Counted from the stretch's first letter, positions 24,845 to 35,105 are shown. The stretch: 64,000 nucleotides of DNA from CAVTWD01 sp963738325 (GCA_963738325.1 CAVTWD010000015.1:248001-312000); one strand, 5' to 3'. The notes: generated by a model from the letters alone, not told the origin. A program made the numbers and translations.

Positions 24845-26250
24845 CTCAGCCCCCCCACCACGGGCCACTTGGCCTTGTTCGGCAGCCCGGATCGGGCCAC
24901 GATCGCCTCGCCCGCCGCCTGGGCCCGAAGGTACAGATCGTGCTCGTCGATGGTCGTGAGCCGGTAGGCGTCGACCACCTTCCTGCCGTCGACGTAGACC
25001 GTGTGGACCCCGCGCCCGTCGGCCGACCACACGAGCTGGTTGGCCACGTTGTGCAGCGGCGTCCACTCGGGACGATCCCGATCGTGGAGCACGATGTCGG
25101 CCTTCTTCCCCGGTTCCAGCGAGCCGATCTCGTCCTCGGCCAACAGCGCCCTGGCCCCGCCCAGGGTGGCCATCTCGTAAGCCTGCTCGGCCGGGAACAC
25201 GCTCGGATCACGCCGGGCGTCCTTGAACAGCCCGGCCACGAGGTAGGTGGCGCGCATCATGTCGCTCGAGTTGGCCGCGTTGTTGCCGTCAATGCCGATC
25301 GTGACGTTCACGCCCGCTTCGACCATCTCTGGCATCTTGCCGATCTGGGTGACGCCATAGGCGACCTTGAGGGCGGTCGTCGGGCAGTGGGCGACACTGC
25401 AGCGATGCTGGGCGAGCAGCGCGACCTCGTGGTCGTCGACGTGGACGCAGTGAACCAGCACGCAGTTGGAGCCCAGCACGCCGAGCTCGTCGAGGTGCTC
25501 GATGGGGCGCTGCCCGAACTGGGCGAGAAAGCCCTCGGGATCCATTGCCGCCGGCGACATGTGGAAGTTCAAACCGGTGTGATGCCCGTCGGCGGCCTCC
25601 TTGGCTGCTCGCCACAGCGCATCCGAGCAAGTGGTGTGGCCGATCACCATCGACCACGCCTGGAGCCGGCCGCCGGCGACGTGGCGATGGTCGGTGAGCG
25701 TCTTGTCGAGGTTGGCGATGGCTTCGTCGGTCGTCTGGCGGTAGACCTCCGGTTCCGGGGGCAGGTCCCAGACCCACTTCCCTACTCGCCCGCGAATGCC
25801 GATCTCGACGAGGCCGTCGACGACCGCGTCGACGAAGCGCACCGTGCCGGCTTCAAGGAACGACGTGGTACCGCTGCGCATCATCTCGGCCGCGGCCAGC
25901 TGCGCCGAGATGCGCTCGTCCTCCTCGGTGTGCGCGGCATACAGCGGGCACAGCCACGCGAAGACGTTCTCCTCGAAGGGCGTGTCGTCGGGCACGAAGC
26001 CCCGGGTGAGGGGCTCACCGGTGATGTGGATGTGGGTGTTGACCATCCCCGGGGTCACGACGAAGCGGGTTCCGTCGACGACCTCGGCCGCGCGGAACGC
26101 GCGCCGCAGCTCGGCGGTGGGGCCGACCCCTACGATGTCGGTCCCCCGGATGGCGACGGCGCCGTCGACGATCACCTCGCGCCGCGGGTTCATCGTCACC
26201 ACCAGGGAGTGCTCGATGAGCGTGTCGGCCGCCGCCGGCCCCTCGCTCAC
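24841..26250 (-). CDS. Amidohydrolase, ATZ/TRZ-deaminase type
   Basis: The product is 469 residues, a metal-dependent TIM-barrel hydrolase. The metal ligands are H73 and H75 in NTHIH, a histidine in NFHMSPAAMD, and a histidine in VHCVHVDDHE. HCPTTALKVAYGV and GIDGNNAANSSDM complete the family pattern, with the last aspartate in GIDG. The closest families by motif are chlorohydrolases and deaminases such as TrzN, AtzA, SsnA and guanine/8-oxoguanine deaminase. These remove amino or chloro groups from N-heterocycles. The GTG at 26250 is preferred over the upstream ATG at 26343 because conserved sequence starts there. Confidence 0.88.
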   Translation of the reverse strand: MSEGPAAADTLIEHSLVVTMNPRREVIVDGAVAIRGTDIVGVGPTAELRRAFRAAEVVDGTRFVVTPGMVNTHIHITGEPLTRGFVPDDTPFEENVFAWLCPLYAAHTEEDERISAQLAAAEMMRSGTTSFLEAGTVRFVDAVVDGLVEIGIRGRVGKWVWDLPPEPEVYRQTTDEAIANLDKTLTDHRHVAGGRLQAWSMVIGHTTCSDALWRAAKEAADGHHTGLNFHMSPAAMDPEGFLAQFGQRPIEHLDELGVLGSNCVLVHCVHVDDHEVALLAQHRCSVAHCPTTALKVAYGVTQIGKMPEMVEAGVNVTIGIDGNNAANSSDMMRATYLVAGLFKDARRDPSVFPAEQAYEMATLGGARALLAEDEIGSLEPGKKADIVLHDRDRPEWTPLHNVANQLVWSADGRGVHTVYVDGRKVVDAYRLTTIDEHDLYLRAQAAGEAIVARSGLPNKAKWPVVGGLR

Positions 26251-26359
26251 GGTTGCCGCCGACGCGCTCTGGAACTTGAACCGGGATGAGCCGTGAACGG
26301 CGCGCGTCGGTTCAACTTCGGTCGTGGTCGCGATGGAGCACACCCGCCATGGCGCGCGC

Positions 26360-26818
26360 TCATCCGAGCACCTGTTCGACGGAGAACTCCACCTGGTTGC
26401 CGTCGGGGTCGCGGATGAGGCAGATGTAGCCGACCACGGGGTTCATGTACCGGGGGCCGAGCACGAGGCACCCGTCCTCCTTGGCCATGGCGGCGATGGC
26501 GTCGACCTCGTCGCGGGTCGTGAGCGAGATGCCGAGATGGCTGATCGAGCGCAGGAACCCGTACTCCTCCTGGATGCTGCCCGTGATCTGGGTCGGCAGG
26601 TGACCGCAGATGAGCACCAGCACGAAGCGGGCCGCCTCGGCCGTCTTGTCCCTGCCGTTGGCCAGCCACACCGTGCGGAGCCCGGTCTCGTCGTCTTGGC
26701 GTTCGTGGATCTTCTCGAGCGTCGTGTACTTCGCGAAGAAGGCCAGGGTCTCCTCGAGGTCCCGGACTGGGAGGGCCACGTGGGTGAGCAGCGACTCGGG
26801 TGGGGACACGACGGACAT
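26360..26818 (-). CDS. VOC family protein
   Basis: This intact protein has 152 residues. It begins with LLTHVALPVRDLEETLAFFAKY and ends with GYICLIRDPDGNQVEFSVEQ, the marks of a vicinal-oxygen-chelate fold. The ATG at 26818 has a strong AAGGAGG site placed in the 13-base gap after the methyltransferase gene. It is a paralogue of 19508-19963. It may open, isomerise or carry an intermediate of the surrounding pathway. Confidence 0.87.
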   Translation of the reverse strand: MSVVSPPESLLTHVALPVRDLEETLAFFAKYTTLEKIHERQDDETGLRTVWLANGRDKTAEAARFVLVLICGHLPTQITGSIQEEYGFLRSISHLGISLTTRDEVDAIAAMAKEDGCLVLGPRYMNPVVGYICLIRDPDGNQVEFSVEQVLG

Positions 26819-26831
26819 GCGGGAGCCTCCT

Positions 26832-27833
26832 TCACTGCGAGGCCGCGGGTGCGGCCACGACGACATCGGTGTTGGCGAGCGGATCGAGGTGCGCGACGAC
26901 GGAACAGCCGGCCGCCGCGAGCCATGCACTGAGCTCCTCGACCGTGCAGAGGCGCCCGTGGCGGGTCGCGGCGAGCATGGTGACGCCGAGGAGGGCGGCG
27001 TGAGGGTGGACCCGAGGGTCACGCCCACCGAGGTACTCGGCCACCACGAGGCGACCGTCCTCTGACAGGAGGGACGCGGCCCGGGCGACGAGCGCGGCGG
27101 CACGGTCGTCGGGCTCCGCCCGCAGCACGTGGGCGAGCACCACGAGGTCGTACGGGCCGGCGGGGAGCTGCGCGTCGAGATAGTCGCCGGCAACGAACCG
27201 GCAGCGGGCGCTGAGCTCCCCGAGAAGGTGTTCGGCGTGCTCGACGACGCCGGCGAAGTCGTTCACGACGGCGGAGGCAGCCGGGTCGGCGCCGAGGAGG
27301 GCGGCCGCCCACGGCGCGGCGCCGGCGCCCAGCTCGAGCACCCTCGCCCTGGAGGGGAGGTCGAGGGCGCCGAGCGCGGCCCGGGCGACGGCGAGCTGGG
27401 AGGGGCGGGTGGCCGCGGCGAGGCGGGCGTAGAAGGCAGCATCGTCGTCGACGGGAGCGGGCGGGAGCGCGCCGCGCACGGTGCCGGCCAGGGCCGGCCA
27501 GTTCTCTTGCGGCCCCGGTGACCAGGCCAGCAGATCGCACATCGAGCGGTCGCGGCCGTGGACCAAGTGGGCCTCGGCCGTGGCCGACAGCGCGTAGACG
27601 CTCGGCGTACCGTCGAGCAATCCCGCGGCAACCAGCGCGTCGGCCAGCACGGCGAGGCGGCGCGGCTCGGCGCCGCATCGCTGGGCCAGCGTGGTCACCT
27701 CGAGCGGGCCGTCGGCCAGCGCATCGAAGACCCCGAGCTCGACGCCGGTGACCACCGACCAGTACCGCGTGTAGCCGTTGATCACATCCCACACGCGGCT
27801 GGCATCCGCCGTCTGGGCAGCCATCGTGCTCAC
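26832..27833 (-). CDS. SAM-dependent methyltransferase (O-methyltransferase type)
   Basis: This intact protein has 333 residues. It has an N-terminal helical dimerisation/winged-helix part (YWSVVTGVELGVFDALADGP) and a C-terminal Rossmann methyltransferase. The SAM motif I is ARVLELGAGAAPWAAALL, and further blocks are VVNDFAGVVEHAE, YDLVVLAHVLRAEPDD and DGRLVVAEYLG. The layout is that of small-molecule O-methyltransferases such as hydroxyneurosporene and polyketide methyltransferases. The GTG start overlaps the stop of the dehydrogenase gene (GTGA at 27830-27833). In a catabolic operon it could also act as a demethylase-linked transferase, but that is speculation. Confidence 0.86.
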   Translation of the reverse strand: MSTMAAQTADASRVWDVINGYTRYWSVVTGVELGVFDALADGPLEVTTLAQRCGAEPRRLAVLADALVAAGLLDGTPSVYALSATAEAHLVHGRDRSMCDLLAWSPGPQENWPALAGTVRGALPPAPVDDDAAFYARLAAATRPSQLAVARAALGALDLPSRARVLELGAGAAPWAAALLGADPAASAVVNDFAGVVEHAEHLLGELSARCRFVAGDYLDAQLPAGPYDLVVLAHVLRAEPDDRAAALVARAASLLSEDGRLVVAEYLGGRDPRVHPHAALLGVTMLAATRHGRLCTVEELSAWLAAAGCSVVAHLDPLANTDVVVAAPAASQ

Positions 27834-28861
27834 GGCGTCAGCACGACCTTGCCGACGACCGTGCCGGCTTCCAGGCGCCGCTGCGCGTCGGCCGCGTCGG
27901 CGAGAGGTCGCACGCTGTCGATCACCGGGGTGAAGCCGGCGTGCAGGACGTAGTCGAGCATCTCACCGAATTCGGCGAACGGATACGGGTCGACCCCGAG
28001 GAGCTGCAAGCCGAAGTGGTAGGCGTGCGGCAGCAGGAACGAGGCGTGATCACCCGAGGTCGTGCCGCAGAACACGAGGCGGCCGCGCGGCCGGAGAGCG
28101 AAGAGGGAGGGCTGGAAGAGCGCCGGTCCCACATGGTCGAACACGACATCGACGCCGCGGCCGCCCGTCGCCTCGCGGGCGGCGCCGACGACGTCACCCT
28201 TCCGGTTGTCCACCACGACGTCGGCTCCCAACGCTCGCGCCAGCGCCAGCTTCCGCTCTGACCTGGCGGTGGCGACGACGTTCGCCCCCATCCGCTTGGC
28301 GAGTTGAATGGCCGCCACGGAGACCCCGCTCGCCGCGGCGTGGATCATGACCCATTCCCCGATGCGCAGCCGCCCCGTCACGACCAGCGCGTGCCACGCC
28401 GTCGAGTAGATGGTGGGCAGGGTGGCCGCCTCCTCGTAGCTCATCGCGTCCGGGAGGGCATGGACGTGAGTGGCCGGCACCGCGCACAGCTCGGCATAGC
28501 CACCCGGATGGTTCCCGCCGACGACCTCCACCGAAGGACAGAAGCCGTCGTCGCCCTCCCGGCAGAAGTCGCATGCTCCACAGGCCACCGCCGGGTTGAG
28601 GACCACGCGTTCACCGACGCTCGTGCCCGTGACCTCGGCGCCCACGGCCACGACCTCACCGGTCACGTCCATGCCGGCGATGTGGGGCAGCGCGAACCCG
28701 GGCAGCAGCGCCGGGCCCTCGCGTTGCAGCACGTCCAGCCGGTTGAGCGAGGTGGCCCGGACGGAAACGAGCACGTCGCTCGGCCCCATCTCGGGATCGG
28801 GCACGTCAGCGAGCTCGAGGACCTCGGGCCCCCCGAAGCTCCGGTGCAGGACGGCTTTCAT
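27830..28861 (-). CDS. Zinc-type alcohol dehydrogenase/quinone oxidoreductase (MDR)
   Basis: This intact protein has 343 residues. It is a medium-chain dehydrogenase/reductase: MKAVLHRSFGGPEVLELADV at the start, the structural zinc loop ACGACDFCREGDDGFC, and the NADPH-binding region MIHAAASGVSVAAIQLAKRMG. The domain GVDVVFDHVGPALFQPSL is typical of the quinone oxidoreductase branch. The ATG at 28861 is chosen from the conserved MKAV start. It heads the run of coupled genes down to 22312 and lies 77 bases from the end of the ABC importer operon on the same strand. Confidence 0.92.
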   Translation of the reverse strand: MKAVLHRSFGGPEVLELADVPDPEMGPSDVLVSVRATSLNRLDVLQREGPALLPGFALPHIAGMDVTGEVVAVGAEVTGTSVGERVVLNPAVACGACDFCREGDDGFCPSVEVVGGNHPGGYAELCAVPATHVHALPDAMSYEEAATLPTIYSTAWHALVVTGRLRIGEWVMIHAAASGVSVAAIQLAKRMGANVVATARSERKLALARALGADVVVDNRKGDVVGAAREATGGRGVDVVFDHVGPALFQPSLFALRPRGRLVFCGTTSGDHASFLLPHAYHFGLQLLGVDPYPFAEFGEMLDYVLHAGFTPVIDSVRPLADAADAQRRLEAGTVVGKVVLTP

Positions 28862-28938
28862 CGGAGGTGCCCAAAGGGGGAAGGGGATCTTCCCCCCTTC
28901 CAAGGCTCGTCACGACGACGGGAGGTCGCGGCCATCGC

Positions 28939-29847
28939 CTAGGAAGAGCCGCGTTCGAAGGGTTGGGCGAGGGCGGCGGGTTGCCGGGTCCGCTTGGCGA
29001 AGAAGCACATGGCCAGCAAGGCACACAGGTACGGCGAGGCGATCAGCAGCTGCGGATTGATGGCGTAGCCCAGCGCAGGCAACGCGAGGCGCAACGCGTC
29101 GACGCCGCCGAACAGGAAGCATCCGGCGACGGTGCCCCGCAGCGTCCATCCGCCGAAGATCACGGCAGCAATCACGATGAAGCCGCGCCCGGCTGTCATG
29201 TTCGAGTTGAACGTCCCGACCTCGGCGACGGAAAGGTAGGCGCCACCCAGCCCCGAGAGGATGCCGCAGATCATCAGCCCCTGGCGCCGGCGGCGGTTCA
29301 CGTGGATGCCCGTGACGTCGGCCGCCCTCGGGTTCTCGCCGACCGAGCGCATCTCGAGCCCCCATCGGCTGCGTTGCATGACCCACCACACGAGGGGCAC
29401 GAGGAAGAACAGGAGATAGGCCGGCCATCTCTGGGAGAACAGGGGCTCGCCGATCAGCGGGATCTTCGACAGCAGGGGGATCGTGACGACGCTGATCTGC
29501 TTCGGCGTCATCTCCACCTTCTGGAGGAGGTAGTTGGTGAGGCCGAGGGCGAGCACGTTGAGTGTGAGGCCGACGACGAACGTGTTGGCCTGCAGCCGGT
29601 GGCTGAAATTCCCGTGGATGATGCCGACGATGAGCCCCACCCCCATCCCCCACAGCAGGCCCACCGCCGCATTGCCGGAGACGGAGGAGCCGAGGGCGCC
29701 GGCGTAGGCACCGGAGAGCATCATCGCCTCGACGGAGATGTTGAGGGTGCCGGCGCGCTCCGCGATGTACTCCCCGAGTGCCGCGAACAGCAGCGGCACG
29801 CTGAGCCGCACCGCACTCGCCAGGATCGTCATGATGTCGTGGCTCAT
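28939..29847 (-). CDS. BMP-type ABC importer permease 2 (YufQ/NupQ-like)
   Basis: This intact protein has 302 residues and about eight to nine membrane helices. The conserved block GEYIAERAGTLNISVEAMML near the N-terminus and LRAxG-like region MRSVGENPRAADVTGIHVN match the BPD_transp_2 permeases of nucleoside/BMP importers. Its ATG overlaps the stop of the first permease (ATGA at 29844-29847). It forms the membrane channel with the permease at 29844-31014. The family imports purine or pyrimidine nucleosides, autoinducers and sugars. Confidence 0.9.
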   Translation of the reverse strand: MSHDIMTILASAVRLSVPLLFAALGEYIAERAGTLNISVEAMMLSGAYAGALGSSVSGNAAVGLLWGMGVGLIVGIIHGNFSHRLQANTFVVGLTLNVLALGLTNYLLQKVEMTPKQISVVTIPLLSKIPLIGEPLFSQRWPAYLLFFLVPLVWWVMQRSRWGLEMRSVGENPRAADVTGIHVNRRRRQGLMICGILSGLGGAYLSVAEVGTFNSNMTAGRGFIVIAAVIFGGWTLRGTVAGCFLFGGVDALRLALPALGYAINPQLLIASPYLCALLAMCFFAKRTRQPAALAQPFERGSS

Positions 29848-31014
29848 GCCTCACCTCCCGTGGCGGGCTCGGGGGCTTGCGGCCGCGACCGCCGCCGGAG
29901 CAGCTCGAGCAGCGCGGGCGGGAACACCGCGGCCAGCACGACGAGCGCCTCGACGATGTCGACGAGGTCGCTCGGTACGCCGGTGGTGGCGAGGAAGCCC
30001 CCTCCGGCCTGGAGCCCGCCGAAGAACAAGGCCACGCCGATGGCCACCCACGCGTTGTTGCGGGCGACCAGCGCCACCAGCAGGCCGTTCCAGCCGATGT
30101 TGTTGGAGATGGTCGGGGTGAGCCGGTAGGCCTGTCCCGTGAGCACCACCGCCGCCGGCCAGCCCGGCGCAGGCGCCCGAGATCATCACCGCGGCGCTGC
30201 CGAGCACGGCGGCGCGCACCCCGACCCGCTTGGCCGCCACCGGGTTGAGACCGAGCATCCGCAGCCGGAAGCCCCACGTCGTACGGGTCATGGCGATGCC
30301 GACCACGGCGGCGAGCACGAGGGCGATGATGAGCCCGCTGCCGAAGTTCAGGTTCGGGTATGCACCGAAGTGGGGCAGCTTCACGTTCGAGGGGAGCTGG
30401 TCGGATTCCGTGAGCGAGGCGCCTCCGGCGTTCTCGTGCAGCAGCGTCGTGGTGCTGAGGGCGTACGACAACACCTGGTAGGCGATGAAGGTGAGCAGCA
30501 AGGAGCTGATCACCACCTCGATGCCCCGCCAGTACCGCAGCAACGCCGCGATCCCCGCCCACAGCGCCCCGCCGAGCGCGCCGGCCACGATGGCCAGCAC
30601 CAGCAGGGACGGGCCGGCCGGGTGGATCTTCAGAGCGACGAAGGCCGCGGTCATCGCCCCGATGGTGACCTGGCCCTCCTGACCGATGTTGAACAAGCCC
30701 GCCCGCGACGACACGATCGTGCCCACCGCCACGATCAACAGCGGCGTGGCGTAGTCGAGGGTGTAACCGAACGAGCCCCATCCCTTGACGCTGCCGTCGA
30801 AGAGGGCGGTGAACACCTTCGACGGCGAGCCCCCCGTGAGCGCCACGATCAAGGCCGAGATGGCGAGGGCAACGGCGATCGACGCGACATAGAGGCCCAC
30901 GACGAAGGCCGCCGACCGCGCCCGGCGCCAGCCGTCCCGGCGGGGCACGGCCGCCGGCGGGCTCGGGCGCGGCGCCGCTTCGAGGGGCGGGGCGGTACGG
31001 GCGACATCGGTCAT
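29844..31014 (-). CDS. BMP-type ABC importer permease 1, one frameshift
   Basis: Most of the protein is in one frame and begins MTDVARTAPPLEAAPRPSPP, with a cytosolic tail followed by membrane segments. The block VSSRAGLFNIGQEGQVTIGA and the segment RMLGLNPVAAKRVGVR are diagnostic of YufP/NupP-like permeases. The frame changes near 30155; the rest reads LTGQAYRLTPTISNNIGWNG and ends ALLELLRRRSRPQAPEPATG. Total length is about 389 residues. The ATG overlaps the ATPase stop (ATGA at 31011-31014). It pairs with permease 2. Confidence 0.88.
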
Positions 31015-32629
31015 GCCGCCCGGCCCCCCATCATGAGGCCGAGGCGGTCGAGATCGACCGCAGCCCGGTCCATCTCGCCGACGATGCGGCCGCGATGGAT
31101 CACGGCCACCCGATCGGAGAGCTCGAGGATCTCCTCGAGCTCGGTGGAGATGAGGAGGACGGCGACGCCCGCCCGGGCCGTGTCGCGGAGGCGGGCGCTC
31201 ATGTACTCGATGGCGCCGACGTCGAGGCCACGCGTCGGCTGCGCGGCGACGAGCACGATGCGGCGAGCGCGAAAGCTCGCGGGCGAGGACCACCCGCTGC
31301 TGGTTGCCGCCTGACAGCGAGCGCAACGGCGTGTCGAGCGAGGCGGTCATGATGTCGAAGTCGCGCGACGAGCGCCCCGGCCCGCTCGTGGAGGCGCCGC
31401 CGCCGCAGCAGCACCCCGCTGCTCACCGCCTCGATGTCGGCCATCACGAGGTTCTCGGCCACCGACATGTCGAGCACGCAGCCCGAGCCGTGCCGGTCCT
31501 CGGGGATCACGCCCACCCCGGCCGCGCCCATGGCTCCCGGCCGCCCGGTGGGGACGGGCCGGCCGCTGACCTCGACGTGGCCGGCCGTGAGCTCGAGGAT
31601 GCTCGACAACACGTCGCTCAGCGCCTTCTGGCCGTTTCCCTCGACCCCGGCCAGGCCGAGGATCTCCCCTTTGCGCACCTCGAGGGTGAGCCCGTCGAGC
31701 AGCCGGCGACCGTCTTCGGCCACCGCGTAGGCGTCGCGCACCGAGAGCAGGACGGGTTCGGCGGTGACGGCCACAGGCATGGACGCGAAGCCGTCCCCCG
31801 TGGCGGGCTCGGCTGCCGGCACTTCCAGATGACCCAGCGCGGCACCTGCCACGGTGCGCAGCGACACCTCCCGGCCGATCATCTCGCGGGCCAGCTCGGC
31901 CGCCGTCGTCTCCTCCGTGTGGCGTTCGGCCACCACCCGCCCCGCCCGCATGATCGTGACCCGGTCGGTGGCGTGGAGGACCTCGTCGAGCTTGTGGCTG
32001 ATCAGCAGCACGGCCCGGTTCTCCTCGCGCACCACGTGCCGCAGGACGGCGAAGAGCTCGAGCGACTCGGCCGCGGTGAGCACCGAGGTGGGCTCGTCGA
32101 GGATGAAGATGTCCGGGCTGCGCATGAGGCACTTGACGATCTCGACGCGCTGGCGCTGCCCGGTGGTGAGATCGTCGACGCGCGCCTGCGGGTCGACGTC
32201 GAGCGCGTACCGGCCGGCCACCTCGCGGATGTGGCGGGCCGTGCGCTTCTCGTCGATGCGGCCCTTCTCGCCGAGGGTCAGGTTCTCCCACACCGTGAGC
32301 GGCCCGATGAGGCTGAAGTGCTGGTGCACCATGGCCAGCCCGAGCGATGCGGCCTGGAACGGATCAGCCACGGTGACGGCGTGGCCGTTGACCCGGATCT
32401 CGCCCCCGTCTGGCGGGAGCAAGCCGAGGAACATGTTCATGAGCGTGCTCTTGCCCGCTCCGTTCTGGCCCAGGATCCCGTGGATCTCCCCAGGCTGCAC
32501 GCTCAAGTCGACCCGGTCGCAGGCGACGAGGGCACCGAAGCACTTCGTCAGCGACCGGGCCTCCAGCGCGGGTGGAGCGGAGCGTGATCGCTCCGCACCA
32601 CCCGCGTCACCCGAGGAGGTGAAGGCCAA
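31011..32629 (-). CDS. BMP-type ABC importer ATPase, two frameshifts
   Basis: This is a double-ATPase subunit of about 539 residues, like YufO/NupO and RbsA. The first half has Walker A GQNGAGKSTLMNMF, signature LTTGQRQRVEIVK and Walker B IFILDEPTSVLT. The second half has the degenerate Walker A GVEGNGQKALSD, signature LSGGNQQRVVLAREL and the block VLVAAQPTRGLDVGAIEYM. Frames change near 31360 and 31265. A TTG at 32629, three bases from the substrate-binding gene stop, is the likely start. The first codons contain the 18-base hairpin at 32567-32606, which is unusual in coding DNA. Confidence 0.9.
32567..32606 (-). promoter_or_regulatory. Strong hairpin between binding-protein and ATPase genes
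   Basis: Arms 32567-32584 and 32589-32606 pair at 17 of 18 positions around a 4-base loop. The left arm begins CGCGGGTGG. The hairpin is just after the stop of the substrate-binding gene and inside the first codons of the ATPase. It could stabilise or attenuate the transcript so that more binding protein than ATPase is made. There is no U-tract. Confidence 0.7.
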
Positions 32630-32632
32630 GGC

Positions 32633-33847
32633 CTAGGAACCCGGCGTGTAGTCGCCGTAGTCGTTCAGGCCGGTGAGCTGATCCGGTACGGATCTTCCCG
32701 CTCCCGATGTCCTTGATGGTCTGCTCGAGCACCGCCGCCTGGTCGCCCGTGGGGTTGCAGATCTTCACGGTCGGCACGGGGTCGACGCCCATGTGGAAGG
32801 TGAGGGCCGTCCCAACACGCAGCTTGGCCTCCTTGAACGGTGTCAAGGCCGCCGCGAAGTAGTCGCCTGGGCTGAAGATCACCGAGATGGCGAACTTCGG
32901 GCTCGTCGACCGCGCAGTTGTCGGTGCCCGGCGTGAGCACCGGGATGTTGGCCTGGTTGGCCTGCGCGGCCACCGCGAACGTGGCGCCCCCGAGGTAGGG
33001 GTAGACGATCCCGATGTTCTGCGACTTCATGGCCTGGAACGCTTCGACGCCCTTGGCCGAGTCGTCGAAGTCACCGGTGTAGGTGCTGACCACCTGGGCG
33101 TTGGGGACCTGCGCCTTGATGCCGGCCTCCCAGCCCTTGGCGAACGTCGGTCGTGAAGCTGGCCTGAGGGCCGGTGATGAACCCGGCCTTGGTGGAGTTG
33201 GCCTCCTTCATCAGCAAGCCGGCGGCCACGCCCGAGGCGTACGAGCTCTGGCTCAGGATGTCGTTGGTCTGCACGAAGTACGGCGTCTGGTTCACGCCCT
33301 GGCCGCCGGCCACGTACCACACGGTGTTCTTGCACACCGGCTCGGCAGCGACGGGGATGGCATCCTTCAATTCGCTCGCCGCGATGGCCACCATGTCGGG
33401 GTGCTGCTGGCACATGTTGCGAGCCGCTTGGGCGGCCTGCGAGTCCGGCACCTTGTCGACGGTGATCACCTGCCAGCCCTGCGCCTTGGCGAAGCTGTCG
33501 GCCTCGTCGACGAAGCTCTCGTAGTAGCCATGGTCATGGGTGTCGCCGGGGCTGATCACCCCGATGACGACCTTGCCGTCCTGGTTCACGTCGGGTTGGT
33601 TGGGGGCCAGGTAGCCGGTCTTGGCGTCACCCGGCCAACCCCAGGGGCCCGTGCCCGTGGCCGCAGCCGTCGTGGTGGCCCCCGCCGCCGTGGTGCCCGC
33701 CGCGGCCGTGGTCGTCGCCGCGGTGGACGCGGGTGCCGCCGTGGTGGCCCCGCTGGCTCCGGAACTACTGCTCGATCCGCACGCCGCGATGGCGAACGCA
33801 CCCGCCAGCAGCGTCACGGTCGCCACCCGCTTCTTCCGAATGATCAT
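32633..33847 (-). CDS. BMP-family substrate-binding lipoprotein, two or more frameshifts
   Basis: The N-terminus is a lipoprotein signal with lipobox AIAAC (Cys23), then a long Ala/Thr/Gly linker to about residue 65. The binding domain starts VVIGVISPGDTHDHGYYESF, with SQAAQAARNMCQQHPDMVAI and GFITGPQASFTTDV, as in PF02608 (basic membrane protein, PnrA, Med). Later parts in other frames read VSTYTGDFDDSAKGVEAFQA, NIGIVYPYLGGATF and FSPGDYFAAALTPFKEAKLR. The C-terminus is DYGDYTPGS. Frames change near 33150, 32895 and 32690. It sits outside the membrane and delivers substrate, probably a nucleoside-like molecule, to the importer. Confidence 0.88.
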
Positions 33848-33934
33848 GCTCGAACCTCACTTTTTTCCCGGCCGTGTCGACCGATTGTCTCCCCTGTGTT
33901 GCGGCACCGCGCCAGTCGCCTCCCCCGGCGGCGA

Positions 33935-35098
33935 TCAGGTCTCGGGCCAGTGACGCCGGTAGCGCTCGACCAGCCATCGATTGAGTTGCGGCAGCGTCGC
34001 CTCCTGCCACGAGTAACGGCCTCGCGGCCCGAACCGTGACGCCAGCCCTCGCTGCACCATCGTGTCGGCGTAGACGTCCTGCACGTTGAAGTTGTCCACG
34101 CCGGCCTGCGCGGCGGCGAAGAGCTTGTCGAAGAGCGGCACTTCGAGCGCCCTCGGGTGGAAGCAGTACCCGATGTCGATCGTGATGGTGCCGGCGTCCT
34201 GCGGCCGGATGATGAAGTACGCCACCTCGTCGGGCACCACCGCCAGGGCGAGGGTCGGCGGGACCAGGATGAACATCCCCCGCTTGCGCTCCTCGATCGT
34301 CAGCTGCGGGAACACCGGCAGGAGGCACTTCATCGTCGGGTTGAACGATCCGTCGACGTCGGTGAAGTGCTGGATCCGAGACACGTGACCAAGGCCAGGG
34401 CGCCAGTCGAAGAAGTCGCTCATCCCGCTCGGGGCGAAGGTCTGCAACGGCTCGTGCAAGCGGCTGGCGTGGTACGGGTCGTTGAAGTTCTCCATCATGA
34501 CCTTCCAATTCCAGGGAAGGTCAGGCAGGGTCTTGCCCGCCAATGTGGTCGCCGTGGGCAGCTCGAAGTCGGCCAGCAGCGGGTCGAGCTCGGCGAGGCC
34601 GGGGCCGAGCGCCGCCGCGGCCGGATCCATGTTGCAGAACACGAAGCCCTGCCACACCTCGACCCGGAGCGAGGCGAGCGGGTAGTCGGACTTGTCGAAG
34701 CCGACCGCCCGCTCCATGGCCGGCGTGCCCAGCAGGCGACCGTCCAACCCGTAGGACCAGTGGTGGTACGGGCAGGTGAACTTGGAGGCGCGCCCGCAGC
34801 CCTCGGCCACGACCATGCCCCGGTGCTGGCAGACCGCCGACAGCACCCGGATCACCCCGTCCTTGCCCCGTACGACGATGAGCGGCTCGTCGGCGATCGT
34901 GATGGTGAAGAAGTCGCCCGGCTCGGCGAGTTGGTCGGCGCGGCCCACGCACAGCCACTCGTGCCCGAAGATGGCGTCCTTCTCGAACGTGTAGAAGTCG
35001 GCCGAGGTGTAGACGAGGGGCGGCAGGAGGCAGGCCTCGTTCACGTCTTTCACCGATGCGTCGAAGCTCTCGAGCAACGACTTCGACAGGACGGTCAC
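33935..35098 (-). CDS. Rieske oxygenase, alpha subunit
   Basis: This intact protein has 387 residues. The Rieske ligands are C90 and H92 in VCQHRGMVV, and C109 and H112 in CPYHHWSYG. The mononuclear iron histidines are H209 and H214 in ENFNDPYHASRLH. The form FTCPYHHWSY and the later GPRGRYSWQEATL place it with alpha subunits that hydroxylate or demethylate small aromatics, carnitine or betaines. The GTG at 35098 is used. Upstream on the same strand is an acyl-CoA-ligase C-terminal stub, then hyuB. Downstream is the importer operon. No beta subunit is present. Confidence 0.9.
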   Translation of the reverse strand: MTVLSKSLLESFDASVKDVNEACLLPPLVYTSADFYTFEKDAIFGHEWLCVGRADQLAEPGDFFTITIADEPLIVVRGKDGVIRVLSAVCQHRGMVVAEGCGRASKFTCPYHHWSYGLDGRLLGTPAMERAVGFDKSDYPLASLRVEVWQGFVFCNMDPAAAALGPGLAELDPLLADFELPTATTLAGKTLPDLPWNWKVMMENFNDPYHASRLHEPLQTFAPSGMSDFFDWRPGLGHVSRIQHFTDVDGSFNPTMKCLLPVFPQLTIEERKRGMFILVPPTLALAVVPDEVAYFIIRPQDAGTITIDIGYCFHPRALEVPLFDKLFAAAQAGVDNFNVQDVYADTMVQRGLASRFGPRGRYSWQEATLPQLNRWLVERYRRHWPET

Positions 35099-35105
35099 GG
35101 ATCGA

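Noticed and set aside
29851..31350. One fused ATPase-permease protein
   Set aside because: The continuous frame is produced by frameshifts. The ATGA junction at 31011-31014 marks two separate genes.
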